Positions 35,404-43,955 of a stretch of 64,000 nt of DNA are shown piece by piece. Under the pieces are notes generated by a model, which did no database searches, had not been told where the DNA came from, and was given only the letters and a program-made list of their open reading frames with translations. The position numbers and the translations under genes were made by a program. The DNA is taken from contig NZ_CP034550.1 of the NCBI RefSeq assembly GCF_009498035.1, forward strand, positions 10,044,001-10,108,000, given 5' to 3'. How positions within the stretch are numbered: the stretch's first letter is position 1; the number at the start of each line of letters is the position of its first letter. This DNA is from Saccharothrix syringae (GTDB lineage Bacteria; Actinomycetota; Actinomycetes; Mycobacteriales; Pseudonocardiaceae).

Positions 35404-36438
35404 TTAACGAAACAGCCCCAGGTGCACCGCCCAGACCTCGCGCGCGGCGTCGTCCCAGGTGAAAGCCCTTGCCCGGACCCGACCGGCGGCGGCCAGCCGT
35501 GTGGCCAACGCCTCGTCGGTCACCACCGAGCGCAACGCCGCCGCCAGCGCCGCCCGGTCGCCGCGCGGCACCGCCACGCCCGCGCCGCCCGCCACCTCGA
35601 CCAGCGCGGGCGCGTCGGAGTGCACCACCGGCACCCCGGCCGCCATGGCCTCCACCACCGGCAGGCCGAAGCCCTCGGCCAGGCTCGGCGCGGCCAGCAC
35701 CGCCGCCCGGCGCAGGACGTAGGCCAGCTCCGCGTCGCCCAACCGGCCGAGCAGCGTCACGTGCGGCGCCCGCAGGTCCACCCCGCCCCACCCCGGCGGC
35801 CCGACGACCACCAGCGGCAGGCCCACCTCGGCGGTCGCCGCGACCAGCAGGTCGAACCCCTTGCGCGGCTCGACCGTGCCCACGGCCAGCGCGTACCGCG
35901 GCGGCACGTCCACCGGCTCCTCGTCCGGCAGCGGCGTCACGCCGTTGTGCACCACGTGCAGCGGCACGGGTCCGGGCGCGCACCGGCGCAGCTCCTCGGC
36001 CACCGCCGAGGTCGGCACCACGACCGCGCCCGCCCGCGCCACCGCCCGCCCGATCGCGCGCCGGTGCCACGCCACCCCGCGCGGGGTCAGCGTCTCCGGG
36101 TGGGTCCAGGGCACGGTGTCGTGCACGGTGACCACGACCCGCCCGCGCGGCGGCGCCAGGGGCGTGCAGGCGTGCACCGAGTCGCCGCCCGGCCAGTACG
36201 GCACGCCGCGCTCCCACGCCGCGATCAACGCCCGCCGCGGCAGCGGCAGCACCCGCGGCCCCTCGACGCCGGGCACCACCGCCGCCGAGACGTCCGCCTG
36301 CCTGCTCACGGCCCCGGTCACGGTCCAGCCGCCCGGCGCGGTCCGGGCCAGCGCGGCGGCCAGCTCGCGCGTGTAGCGCCCGGTCCCGCCGGGCACGGGG
36401 GCCAGCAACTGCTCGGTCAGCACCACGAGGTTCGGCAC
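35404..36438 (-). CDS. GT4 family glycosyltransferase
   Basis: A 344-residue GT-B enzyme. GTG 36438 begins PNLVVLTEQLLAPVPGGTGRYT. ALAVGTVEPRKGFDLLVAA is the donor loop and AAPSLAEGFGLPVVEAMAAG carries the EX7E motif. It resembles the neighbouring GT4 gene in organisation and is probably a paralogue in one operon. It is divergent from the GT2 gene at 36459, with only 20 bp between starts, so the two promoters must overlap the coding ends. Confidence 0.9.
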   Translation of the reverse strand: MPNLVVLTEQLLAPVPGGTGRYTRELAAALARTAPGGWTVTGAVSRQADVSAAVVPGVEGPRVLPLPRRALIAAWERGVPYWPGGDSVHACTPLAPPRGRVVVTVHDTVPWTHPETLTPRGVAWHRRAIGRAVARAGAVVVPTSAVAEELRRCAPGPVPLHVVHNGVTPLPDEEPVDVPPRYALAVGTVEPRKGFDLLVAATAEVGLPLVVVGPPGWGGVDLRAPHVTLLGRLGDAELAYVLRRAAVLAAPSLAEGFGLPVVEAMAAGVPVVHSDAPALVEVAGGAGVAVPRGDRAALAAALRSVVTDEALATRLAAAGRVRARAFTWDDAAREVWAVHLGLFR

Positions 36439-36458
36439 GTCGCGTACCGTCTCACGGC

Positions 36459-37379
36459 GTGTCGAACCCCCGGACGACGGTGGTCGTGGTGACGTGGCGC
36501 GGCCGCGACCACATCACCGCGTGCCTGGACGGCCTGGCCCGCCAACGTCCACATCGGACACTGGTGGTGGACAACGCCTCCGACGACGGCACCGCGGCCC
36601 TGGTCGCCGCCCACCCCAGCCGCCCGGAGGCCCTGCGCCTGCCGGGGAACGTGGGCTACGCGGGCGGCCTGGCCGCCGCGCTGCCGCACGTGACCACCGA
36701 GTACGTGGCCTGGCTCAACGACGACGCCGTGCCCGAGGACGGCTGGCTGGCCGCCCTGGAGGACGCCCTCGACGCCGCGCCGCGCGCCGCCGCCGCGACC
36801 TCGTCGATGCTGCTCGCCGACGGCTCGACCCAGTCCGCGGGCGTCCGCCTGACCGCCGACGGCCACGGCGCGGACCTGGTGCTCGCGGGCCGCGAGGTGT
36901 TCGGCTTCTGCGGTGGCGCGGCCCTGGTCAGGCGCGCGGCCCTGGTCGAGGCGGGCGGCGTCCCGGAGAGCTTCTTCTGCTACTACGAGGACACCGACAC
37001 CGCCTGGCGGCTGCGCCTGAACGGCCACGGGGTGCTGTCGGTGGGCCCGGCCCGGGTCCGCCACCGGCACGGCGCGAGCACGAAGCCCGGCTCCCGCCCG
37101 TTCCACCGCTGGAACGAGCGCAACCGCCTGCTCACCCTGCTCCGCTGCGCCCCGGCGGCGGTGGCGGTCCGGGAACTGGCGCGGTTCACCGCGATCACCG
37201 CCCTGCTGCCGACCCGCCGGAACCGCCCGGACGCGGAGAACTTCCGGGTGGGGCTGCGCGTCCTGGTGCTGCTGGAGGTGCTGGCGCGGCTGCCCGCGAC
37301 GCTGGTGCAGCGGGCGCGGATCGGCAAGCGGGCGGCGGTGCCCCGGCACGACGTGTGGCGGGAGTGGGCGGGCCGGTAG
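36459..37379 (+). CDS. GT2 family glycosyltransferase
   Basis: A 306-residue GT-A enzyme from GTG 36459. TTVVVVTWRGRDHITACLDG and TLVVDNASDDGT are the nucleotide-binding blocks, YVAWLNDDAVPEDGWL holds the DxD-type metal site and FGFCGGAALVRRAAL with FFCYYEDTDTAWRLRLNGHG matches the acceptor region of rhamnosyl and galactofuranosyl transferases. The last 60 residues are basic and hydrophobic and could associate with membrane. It is followed after 32 bp by the Trypco1-like gene on the same strand. Confidence 0.9.
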   Translation: MSNPRTTVVVVTWRGRDHITACLDGLARQRPHRTLVVDNASDDGTAALVAAHPSRPEALRLPGNVGYAGGLAAALPHVTTEYVAWLNDDAVPEDGWLAALEDALDAAPRAAAATSSMLLADGSTQSAGVRLTADGHGADLVLAGREVFGFCGGAALVRRAALVEAGGVPESFFCYYEDTDTAWRLRLNGHGVLSVGPARVRHRHGASTKPGSRPFHRWNERNRLLTLLRCAPAAVAVRELARFTAITALLPTRRNRPDAENFRVGLRVLVLLEVLARLPATLVQRARIGKRAAVPRHDVWREWAGR

Positions 37380-37411
37380 GCGTTCCGGGACGACGTGTGC
37401 GGAGGAGAGAA

Positions 37412-37792
37412 GTGACCGAGTACGTTGAGGTGCGCACCGAGGACGGCGAGCTGGTGCCGTTCGAGCTGGACGGCGAGTACGACGGCCCCGTCCGCGCCGG
37501 CCGGCGCTGGGACAAGGTGCAGGAGACCCTGGAGCAGGGCGTCGAGCGGGCCCGGCACGTCGCCCGCGCGGTGGCCGAGCGGATCGGGGACATGCCACCG
37601 CCGCGGCCGGACAAGGTGGCCGTGGAGATCGGGCTCAAGGCCGGGGTGAGCGGGGCGTTCGGCATCGCCAAGTCCTCCACCGAGGCGCACATCAAGATCA
37701 CCGTCGAGTGGCACCGGGACACCCCGCTGCCCGGCCAACCGGCGGAGGACGGTGAGTCCACACCCGACGGCGAGGTGGCTACCGGGGAGTAG
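37412..37792 (+). CDS. Trypco1-like (CU044_2847 family) protein
   Basis: A 126-residue protein with GGAGGAGAGAA directly before its GTG start at 37412. The second half, DKVAVEIGLKAGVSGAFGIA followed by KSSTEAHIKITVEWHR, matches the trypsin-co-occurring domain 1, a small beta domain that in actinobacteria accompanies trypsin-like proteases, STAND NTPases and other conflict-system parts. A helical stretch (QETLEQGVERARHVARAVAE) precedes it. No protease or NTPase gene is adjacent, so its partner is unclear. It sits among envelope glycosyltransferases and may be an insertion in that region. Confidence 0.72.
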   Translation: MTEYVEVRTEDGELVPFELDGEYDGPVRAGRRWDKVQETLEQGVERARHVARAVAERIGDMPPPRPDKVAVEIGLKAGVSGAFGIAKSSTEAHIKITVEWHRDTPLPGQPAEDGESTPDGEVATGE

Positions 37793-37871
37793 GCGGCCGG
37801 GCCGGCCCCGCTACCGAGGCGTAGGACACCTTGACGACACGCTGCGGAGCGTGATGAGGCAGAGTTAGCGC

Positions 37872-40364
37872 GTGGAGCTAGGGACCCTGCCTGACGTATC
37901 GGTGGTCGTGGTCAACTACCGCGGCGCCGAGGACACCACGACCTGCCTGCGCGCCTTGTACGGGGAGCTGGACTACCCCGCGGACAAGCTCCAGGTCGTG
38001 GTGGTCGACAACGCCTCGGGCGACGGGAGCGCGGAGCGCATCCGGGCCGCCGAGCCGCGGGCGGAGGTCGTGGAGGCGCCGGCCAACCTCGGCTTCGCCG
38101 GCGGCTGCAACCTGGGGGTCGAGCACGCCCGCGGCACCGTCGTGGCGTTCCTGAACAACGACGCCCGGCCCCACCGGGACTGGCTGCGCGCCGCCGTGCG
38201 GGTGCTGCGCGCCGAGCCGTCCGTGGGCGCGGTGGCCAGCAAGGTGCTCGACTGGGAGGGCGGGTCGATCGACTTCGTCGACGGCGGCCTCACCTGGTTC
38301 GGCATGGGCTACAAGCGCCACGCCGGGCAGCCCGACGACGGCAGCCACGACGCGCCGCGCGACGTGCTGTTCGGCACCGGGTCGGCGCTGGTGGCGCGGG
38401 CCTCGGTGTTCCGCGAGCTGGGCGGGTTCGACGACCGGTTCTTCATGTTCTACGAGGACGTGGACCTGGGCTGGCGGATGAACCTGCGCGGCTGGCGCGT
38501 CCGCTACGAGCCGGCCTCCCTGACCTACCACCGGCACCACGCCTCGATGTCCCAAGTGGACAGCAGCCGTGAGCTGTACCTGTTGGAGCGCAACGCGTTG
38601 GCCGCGCTCTACAAGAACTTCTCCGACGAGACGCTGGCCCGGGTGCTGCCCGCCGCGCTGGCGCTGGTGGTCCGCCGGGCGACCGCGCGCGGCGAGATCG
38701 ACCCGACCCAGCTGGAGATCACCCGACGCCCGGCGGACCCCGCCGACGACCGCGCGCCCGTGCCGGTGGCGCGGGAGGCGCTGGCCGGGTTCCTGGCCGT
38801 CGACCAGTTCGTCGAGCTGCTGCCGTCGCTGGCCGAGTCGCGGCAGGTCGAGCAGGCCGCGCGGCGCGTGCCGGACGCCGACGTCGTGCCGCTGATGCGC
38901 AAGGCGCTGGAGCCCGCGTACCCGCTGCCCCGCTACCTGGCCGCGCACGACGTGCTGGTGGACGTGTTCGGGCTGGACGAGGTGTTCGGCCGGCCGCGCC
39001 GGGTGCTGGTGCTCACCGGTGACGTGATCTCCGAGCGGATGGCGGGACCGGCGATCCGGGCCTGGCACATGGCCGACGTGCTGGCCGGCGAGCACGAGGT
39101 GCGGCTGGTCACGGTCAACCCGGTGTGCGACCCGCCCGAGGCACCGTTCAGCGTGCTGCGGGTGACGCGGCGCGACCTGGGCGAGCACGTCGACTGGGCG
39201 GACGTGGTGGTGCTCCAGGGCCACGGCCTGGAGTTCGCGCCGAAGCTGAAGGAGGCGGCCTCCACCAAGGTCGTGGTCTGCGACGTCTACGACCCGATGC
39301 ACCTGGAGCTGCTGGAGCAGAGCCGCGACGACACCGACGAGAAGCGGGCCGCCGACCTGGCCGGCGTCACCCGCGTGCTGAACAACCAGCTCAAGCGCGG
39401 CGACTTCTTCCTGTGCGCCTCGGAGCGGCAGCGGCACTTCTGGCTGGGCCACCTGGCCGCGCTGGGCCGGCTCACGCCGTCGCTCTACGACCACGACCGC
39501 ACCACGCGGTCGCTGATCGCCGAGGTCCCGTTCGGCCTGCCCGGCAAGCCGCCGCAGCGCACCGGGCCCGGGCTGCGGGCGGCGCTGGGCCTGCCCGCGT
39601 CGGACAAGGTGGTGCTGTGGGCGGGCGGCGTCTACAGCTGGTTCGACCCGCTGACCCTGGTGCGCGCGGTGGACCGGCTGCGGGACCGCCGCCCGGACGT
39701 GCGGCTGGTGTTCCTCGGCATGAAGCACCCCAACCCCGAGGTGCCGGACATGGGCATCACCGGCGAGACCCGGTCGCTGGCCAGGCGGCTGGACCTGGTC
39801 GGGTCGCACGTGTTCTTCAACGAGACGTGGGTGCCCTACCACGACCGGCAGAACTGGCTGCTGGACGCGGACGCGGGCGTGACCACGCACTACGAGCACG
39901 TGGAGACCACGTTCGCGTTCCGCACCCGGGTGCTGGACTACCTGTGGGCGGGCCTGCCGATCGTCACCACCGACGGCGACGCGTTCGCCGAGCTGGTGCG
40001 CCGCGAAGGGCTGGGCGTGGTGGTGCCGTCCGAGGACTCGGAGGCGCTGGCCGACGCGCTGGAGAAGGTGCTCTACGACGCCGACTTCGCGGCCGCCTGC
40101 GGTGACCGGATCGCCGTGGTGCGGGAGCGGTTCACCTGGGAGAACGTGCTCGCGCCGCTGGTCGAGTTCTGCCGCAACCCGCGGCCGGCCGCCGACCGGC
40201 TGCCCGGGTCGGCGCACCTGGTGCCCGACCGGGTGCTGGGCAGGCGCGACCGGGTGCTGCGGGACGTCCGGCTGGTCCGCGAGTACCTGGGCGCGGGCGG
40301 GCCGGGCGAGGTGGCGCGCCGCGCGACCGGGCGGGTGCTCAAGAAGCTGCGCGGCCATGGGTAG
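37872..40364 (+). CDS. Two-domain glycosyltransferase (GT2 fused to GT4)
   Basis: An 830-residue fusion from GTG 37872. Residues 8-290 are a GT-A family 2 domain (VSVVVVNYRGAEDTTTCLRA, VVVDNASGDGS, VVAFLNNDARPHRDWL, FFMFYEDVDLGWRMNLRGW). A linker of about 80 residues follows. Residues 375-790 look like a GT-B family 4 enzyme (RVLVLTGDVISERMAGPAIR, KVVLWAGGVYSWFDPLTLV, and TRVLDYLWAGLPIVTTDGDA near the donor site). One polypeptide could add two successive sugars. It overlaps the next GT4 gene by 8 bp. No signal or membrane span is evident. Confidence 0.88.
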   Translation: MELGTLPDVSVVVVNYRGAEDTTTCLRALYGELDYPADKLQVVVVDNASGDGSAERIRAAEPRAEVVEAPANLGFAGGCNLGVEHARGTVVAFLNNDARPHRDWLRAAVRVLRAEPSVGAVASKVLDWEGGSIDFVDGGLTWFGMGYKRHAGQPDDGSHDAPRDVLFGTGSALVARASVFRELGGFDDRFFMFYEDVDLGWRMNLRGWRVRYEPASLTYHRHHASMSQVDSSRELYLLERNALAALYKNFSDETLARVLPAALALVVRRATARGEIDPTQLEITRRPADPADDRAPVPVAREALAGFLAVDQFVELLPSLAESRQVEQAARRVPDADVVPLMRKALEPAYPLPRYLAAHDVLVDVFGLDEVFGRPRRVLVLTGDVISERMAGPAIRAWHMADVLAGEHEVRLVTVNPVCDPPEAPFSVLRVTRRDLGEHVDWADVVVLQGHGLEFAPKLKEAASTKVVVCDVYDPMHLELLEQSRDDTDEKRAADLAGVTRVLNNQLKRGDFFLCASERQRHFWLGHLAALGRLTPSLYDHDRTTRSLIAEVPFGLPGKPPQRTGPGLRAALGLPASDKVVLWAGGVYSWFDPLTLVRAVDRLRDRRPDVRLVFLGMKHPNPEVPDMGITGETRSLARRLDLVGSHVFFNETWVPYHDRQNWLLDADAGVTTHYEHVETTFAFRTRVLDYLWAGLPIVTTDGDAFAELVRREGLGVVVPSEDSEALADALEKVLYDADFAAACGDRIAVVRERFTWENVLAPLVEFCRNPRPAADRLPGSAHLVPDRVLGRRDRVLRDVRLVREYLGAGGPGEVARRATGRVLKKLRGHG

Positions 40365-41442
40365 GCCGCTGAAGGTGCTGATCGACGGCACGCCGCTGCT
40401 CGGGCAGCGGACCGGCATCGGCCGCTACACCGCGGCGCTGGCCGAGGAGCTGGCGTCCATGCCGGACGAGGTGGACGTACGGGCGGTGGCGTTCACCCTG
40501 CGCGGGTGGCGCGCGCTGCGGACCGTGCTGCCGCACGACGTGGTGGCGCGGGGCCTGCCGGTGCCGGCGCGGCTGCTGCGGCGGTTCTGGCTGCGCGGGC
40601 CGTTCCCGCCGGTGGAGTTCCTGGCCGGGCCGACCGACGTGATGCACGCGACGAACTTCGTGCTGCCGCCCGCGCTGCGGGCCGGCGGCGTGGTGACCAT
40701 CCACGACCTGGCGTTCCTGGACGCGCCCGGCGACCTGCCGCCGTCGGACCGGCGGCTGCCGGAGCTGGTGCAGCGGTCGGCCTCGCGCGCCGACGTGGTG
40801 TGCACGCCGACCGCCGCGGTGGCGGCGGTGGTGACCGAGCGGCTGGGCGTGCCGCCGGAGAAGATCGTGGTGACGCCGCTGGGCGTCGACCCGGCGTGGT
40901 TCGCGGCCCGGCCGCCGGCGCCCGCGCTGCGGTCGCGCCTGGGGCTGCCGGGCGAGTACCTGCTGTTCGTCGGCGCGGGCGGGCCGCGCAAGGGCCTGGG
41001 CACGCTGGTGGCGGCGCACGCCTCGCGGCCGTCCCTGCCGCCGCTGGTGCTGGCCGGGCCGGGCGCGCGGGCGGCCGACGACCGGGTGCTGCGCACCGGG
41101 TACCTCAACGACGTGGACCTGCGCAGCGTGGTCGCGGGCGCGGCGGCGCTGGTGCTGCCGTCGCGCGACGAGGGCTTCGGGCTGCCGGTGCTGGAAGCGC
41201 TGGCGTGCAACGTGCCGGTGGTCTGCACGGACGTGCCCGCGCTCCAGGAGGTCGCCAACGGGTACGCCGCGCACGTGCCGGTGGGCGACGTCGAGGCGCT
41301 GGCGCAGGCCATGGCCGACGCGGTGGAGACCCCGGCGACGGCGGCCGACCAGGCCGCGCGGCGAGCGCACGCGGCGGAGTTCACGTGGCACCGGACGGCG
41401 GAGCGGACGGTGGCGGCCTACCGGCTCGCGGCCGGGCGGTGA
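40357..41442 (+). CDS. GT4 family glycosyltransferase
   Basis: A 361-residue GT-B enzyme whose ATG at 40357 overlaps the upstream fusion gene by 8 bp. LIDGTPLLGQRTGIGRYT is the N-terminal loop, VVTIHDLAFLDAPGD a mid-domain block, LFVGAGGPRKGLGTLV the donor loop and LPSRDEGFGLPVLEALACNV carries the EX7E motif. It is related to the two GT4 enzymes at 34-36 kb. Its last codons are duplicated 68 bp downstream, where a small open frame overlaps the stop codon. Confidence 0.9.
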   Translation: MGRPLKVLIDGTPLLGQRTGIGRYTAALAEELASMPDEVDVRAVAFTLRGWRALRTVLPHDVVARGLPVPARLLRRFWLRGPFPPVEFLAGPTDVMHATNFVLPPALRAGGVVTIHDLAFLDAPGDLPPSDRRLPELVQRSASRADVVCTPTAAVAAVVTERLGVPPEKIVVTPLGVDPAWFAARPPAPALRSRLGLPGEYLLFVGAGGPRKGLGTLVAAHASRPSLPPLVLAGPGARAADDRVLRTGYLNDVDLRSVVAGAAALVLPSRDEGFGLPVLEALACNVPVVCTDVPALQEVANGYAAHVPVGDVEALAQAMADAVETPATAADQAARRAHAAEFTWHRTAERTVAAYRLAAGR

Positions 41443-41513
41443 GCGCGGTCGCGGCGTACGCGCGGGCCCGGCTGTGGACCGCGGTCTCCCGGCTCGCGGC
41501 CGGGCGGTGAGCG
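41421..41513 (+). repeat. Duplicated GT4 3' end (25-bp direct repeat) enclosing a 23-codon frame
   Basis: Twenty-five identical bases at 41421-41445 and 41489-41513 include the last codons and stop of the GT4 gene. A frame from GTG 41439, overlapping the stop as GTGA, runs to the TGA at 41508-41510 and would encode 23 residues ending RLAAGR, the same ending as the GT4 protein. The arrangement suggests an internal tandem duplication rather than a real small gene, although translational coupling is possible. Confidence 0.6.
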
Positions 41514-41786
41514 GGCCCTACGAGCCCTTCGCCGGCCTCTCGGGCGCCTTCGTCAACATGCTCCACGACACCTGCCGCGACCCGGTCACGGCACACACAC
41601 GACGCAGGAACCGCTGGCGCTCGCTGTCGGGGCGGGACGCGGTAGCACCTGTCGAGGGCTCGGGCATGCGGCACAGGATCGCGTATTCACATCACGCGAA
41701 ACCAGCCCCGCCTGTCACTCGTACCCCAACGGCCCAACAGGCCCCTCGGGTGGTCACGCACCGCGTCCACTGGGATGATGCCCCCC
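41511..41786. other. Intergenic region before the Imm1-like gene
   Basis: About 275 bp with no convincing gene. The stretch near 41520-41640 could be read as a decayed coding sequence (for instance GLSGAFVNMLHDTCRDPVTA on the plus strand) but it has no start and no family match that I know. It may hold the promoter of the Imm1-like gene. No tRNA, hairpin terminator or repeat is evident. Confidence 0.4.
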
Positions 41787-42227
41787 ATGAGCTTCACGGC
41801 CGTGTGGCCGATCTCCGACCCCCGCGACTCCGACGCCGCCGACAGCCTGACCGCAGGCGGGCCGGAGGACGTGGAAGCCCTGGTGAACCGCCTGGCTGAG
41901 CCGGGTGCGGGCGCAGCGGTGCTGGAACACCTCGACCGGGAGACCATGACCGACACCGAGGGCCTGCTGGGCGCGCCGGGTGCCACCCGGATGCCGGACC
42001 ACGACGTGGTGGTGGCCGTCCGCGACGGCTACGGATACCTGGTGTACACCGACGTCGAGCACGACACCGCGACCCTGGAGGGCGCACCCGAGTCCCCTGG
42101 GTACCACTCCGAGTACGTTGAATATCCGGATGGCTCGGGCGTGCCGGTCGAGGTGCTGACCGCCGCGCTGAAGGACTTCCTGGCCACCGCGCAGCGCCCC
42201 ACCTGCGTGGAGTGGCGGGAGATCTGA
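41787..42227 (+). CDS. Imm1-like immunity family protein
   Basis: A 146-residue acidic protein from ATG 41787 (an ATG at 41775 is also in frame). The central DHDVVVAVRDGYGYLVYTDV and the C-terminal AALKDFLATAQRPTCVEWRE resemble the Imm1 family, which neutralises nuclease or deaminase toxins of polymorphic toxin systems. There is no toxin gene upstream or downstream, so it is an orphan, perhaps protecting against toxins of kin. The end is convergent with the acetyltransferase gene with no gap. Base composition is slightly less GC-rich than the glycosyltransferases beside it. Confidence 0.65.
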   Translation: MSFTAVWPISDPRDSDAADSLTAGGPEDVEALVNRLAEPGAGAAVLEHLDRETMTDTEGLLGAPGATRMPDHDVVVAVRDGYGYLVYTDVEHDTATLEGAPESPGYHSEYVEYPDGSGVPVEVLTAALKDFLATAQRPTCVEWREI

Positions 42228-42971
42228 TCACACCGGGTGACGCACCCAGACGTTCGGTTCCACGTAGACCGCCGCGTTCCGCGCCACCGACGCGACCACC
42301 GGCGCCAGCGCGCCCGGCACCACCACCTCCCCGTCCCGGTCGAACGGCAGCCCGGTCCACGCCCGCCACCGCTCCAGCGGCGCCTGCACGGTCGACGAGC
42401 ACCACGCCACCCCCTCGACCCGTCCCCCGGCCCGGACGTGCGTGCGCAGCCACCGGTCCGCGGGCAGGCCGTCGGACCGCACCCGCGCCGCGTAGTCGGA
42501 CATGGGCACCAGGGGCTCCGCCGCCTTGTCCGGCGGCCTCAGCGGCACCAGCAGCGACGCCAGGCCGGCCGCCCGCACCGCCGCCCGCAGCGCGTCCAGC
42601 ACCACCGCCGACAGGCCACGCCCGGCGCACCCCGGGTCCACCGCGATCTCCAGCGCGCACGCGGTGTCGCAGGCGACCCCGTCGAGCGCGTCCTCGGCCG
42701 CCCACACGGCCGCCTCGTCCCAGCCCGCCGGGAGGCCCGGTGGACCGCCCCGCGCCGACGAGTACGGCACCGCGATCCCCCGCCCGACCGGCCGCCCGCC
42801 CTCCAGCAGCGCCACCACCAGGTGCGGCCACCGCCGGACCACCCGCGCACCCCGCACCAGCAGAGACGCCAGGTTCCCGGCCATGAACGCGGGCGAGCCC
42901 GGCGGGTAGGGGATCGCGTAGGTCGCCGAGGCCAGGTCGGGCCGCTCGGCGAGCGTCACCACGTCGTCCAC
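42228..42971 (-). CDS. GNAT family N-acetyltransferase
   Basis: A protein of about 247 residues. GTG 42971 is chosen because VDDVVTLAERPDL corresponds to the usual N-terminus; GTG 43007 is possible. LEIAVDPGCAGRGLSAVVLDAL is motif A of GNAT enzymes with the acetyl-CoA phosphate loop (GRGLS), and the preceding strand and following AAGLASLLVPLRP are as expected. It is longer than minimal GNAT domains, with a C-terminal extension (GEVVVPGALAPVVASVARN) that probably completes the fold. Acceptor substrate unknown. It is divergent from the SdpI-like gene. Confidence 0.82.
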   Translation of the reverse strand: MDDVVTLAERPDLASATYAIPYPPGSPAFMAGNLASLLVRGARVVRRWPHLVVALLEGGRPVGRGIAVPYSSARGGPPGLPAGWDEAAVWAAEDALDGVACDTACALEIAVDPGCAGRGLSAVVLDALRAAVRAAGLASLLVPLRPPDKAAEPLVPMSDYAARVRSDGLPADRWLRTHVRAGGRVEGVAWCSSTVQAPLERWRAWTGLPFDRDGEVVVPGALAPVVASVARNAAVYVEPNVWVRHPV

Positions 42972-43032
42972 CGGGCACCCCGTTCCTGCTACACATGGAA
43001 TGACCACATGATCCCGGCCAAGGGGGTTGACC

Positions 43033-43389
43033 ATGGGATCGCAAGCACCGGCGTGGGTCACCGCCCTCCTCTTCGCCGCCCAGGTGCTGCTGGCGGCGTG
43101 CCTGTTCACGATGGCCCACCTCGGCGCCCGCGGGAAGCTGCCGCGCAACCCCTTCTTCGGCCTGCGCACCGGCCGGGCGCAGGCCGGTGACGACGTCTGG
43201 CGGCACGTCCACCGCCGAGCGGCGCCCCTCGCGTACGCCGCGGTCGCCGCGGTGCTCGTCGGGCTGGTCGCCATGGCCCTGGCCGACGGCGCGGGCCTCC
43301 TGGTCGCCCTGCTGGTCACCGACGCGGCCGTGGGCGTGCTGCTCGTCCTGGCCACCTGGCGCGGCCACCGCGACCTGCCCACCGGCTGA
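43033..43389 (+). CDS. SdpI family membrane protein
   Basis: A 118-residue protein with three or four membrane helices starting at ATG 43033 (AGGGGG six bases upstream). The block RNPFFGLRTGRAQAGDDVW is the hallmark of the SdpI/YhfL family, whose founding member protects Bacillus from the SdpC toxin. In actinobacteria such proteins are common and generally uncharacterised. Placement next to an Imm1-like gene and a GNAT gene hints at a small defence or self-protection cluster, but this is speculative. Confidence 0.85.
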   Translation: MGSQAPAWVTALLFAAQVLLAACLFTMAHLGARGKLPRNPFFGLRTGRAQAGDDVWRHVHRRAAPLAYAAVAAVLVGLVAMALADGAGLLVALLVTDAAVGVLLVLATWRGHRDLPTG

Positions 43390-43395
43390 CCCCGC

Positions 43396-43940
43396 TCACG
43401 ACACCGGCGCGGGCCGGTCGACCAGCAGGAAGTTCGCCCGCGACGACAGCACCCCCGGGTCCGGCACCCGCCCCGGCTCCACTCCCGTCCGGTACCGGTC
43501 CGGGGACAGCCGCACCAGGCTCTCCGCGCACTCGTCGGCGTGCTCGCGGAACAGGGGCGCGAACGCCTCGGCCGGCGAGTCGGGGTTCCACTCCGGCGGC
43601 GCCGCGGCCGTGGCCCGGGTTGGCCACCGGGTGGCCGAACCGGACGCCGTGCGGGCCGAAGTTCCCGCCCAGCGACTTGGGCACCACCGCGTTGGGCCGG
43701 ACGGTCGCCTCGAACGCCACCGACGGGGTGCGCTCGACCTCCACGAAGCCGATGAACGACCCGTCCACCACGACCGGGTCGGGGTCGGCCGGCTCGTCGG
43801 GGAACCGCACCACCTCCCGGCGCGGCAGGGAGCCGCCGTCGGGGTTGCACGGCCACCCGCGAGCCGCGCGCCCGGATGAACCCCGGGTACGCGTCGACGT
43901 CGGGGGCGAACCCGTCGGCCCCCGGGCGCTCAAGCCCTCG
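43396..43940 (-). pseudogene. Frameshifted gene remnant, family not recognised
   Basis: Protein-like sequence on the minus strand continues through three frames. FAPDVDAYPGFIRARGSR (frame 1) passes near 43855 into NPDGGSLPRREVVRFPDEP and VVVDGSFIGFVEVERTPSVA (frame 2), then near 43610 into PPEWNPDSPAEAFAPLFREH and LVRLSPDRYRTGVEPGRVPD (frame 3), ending at TGA 43396-43398. Each shift equals one added base. There is no start codon upstream before the rmlD stop. Either the gene is decayed or the assembly has two indels. I do not recognise the family. Confidence 0.6.
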
Positions 43941-43955
43941 GAGCGCTCCGGGACC

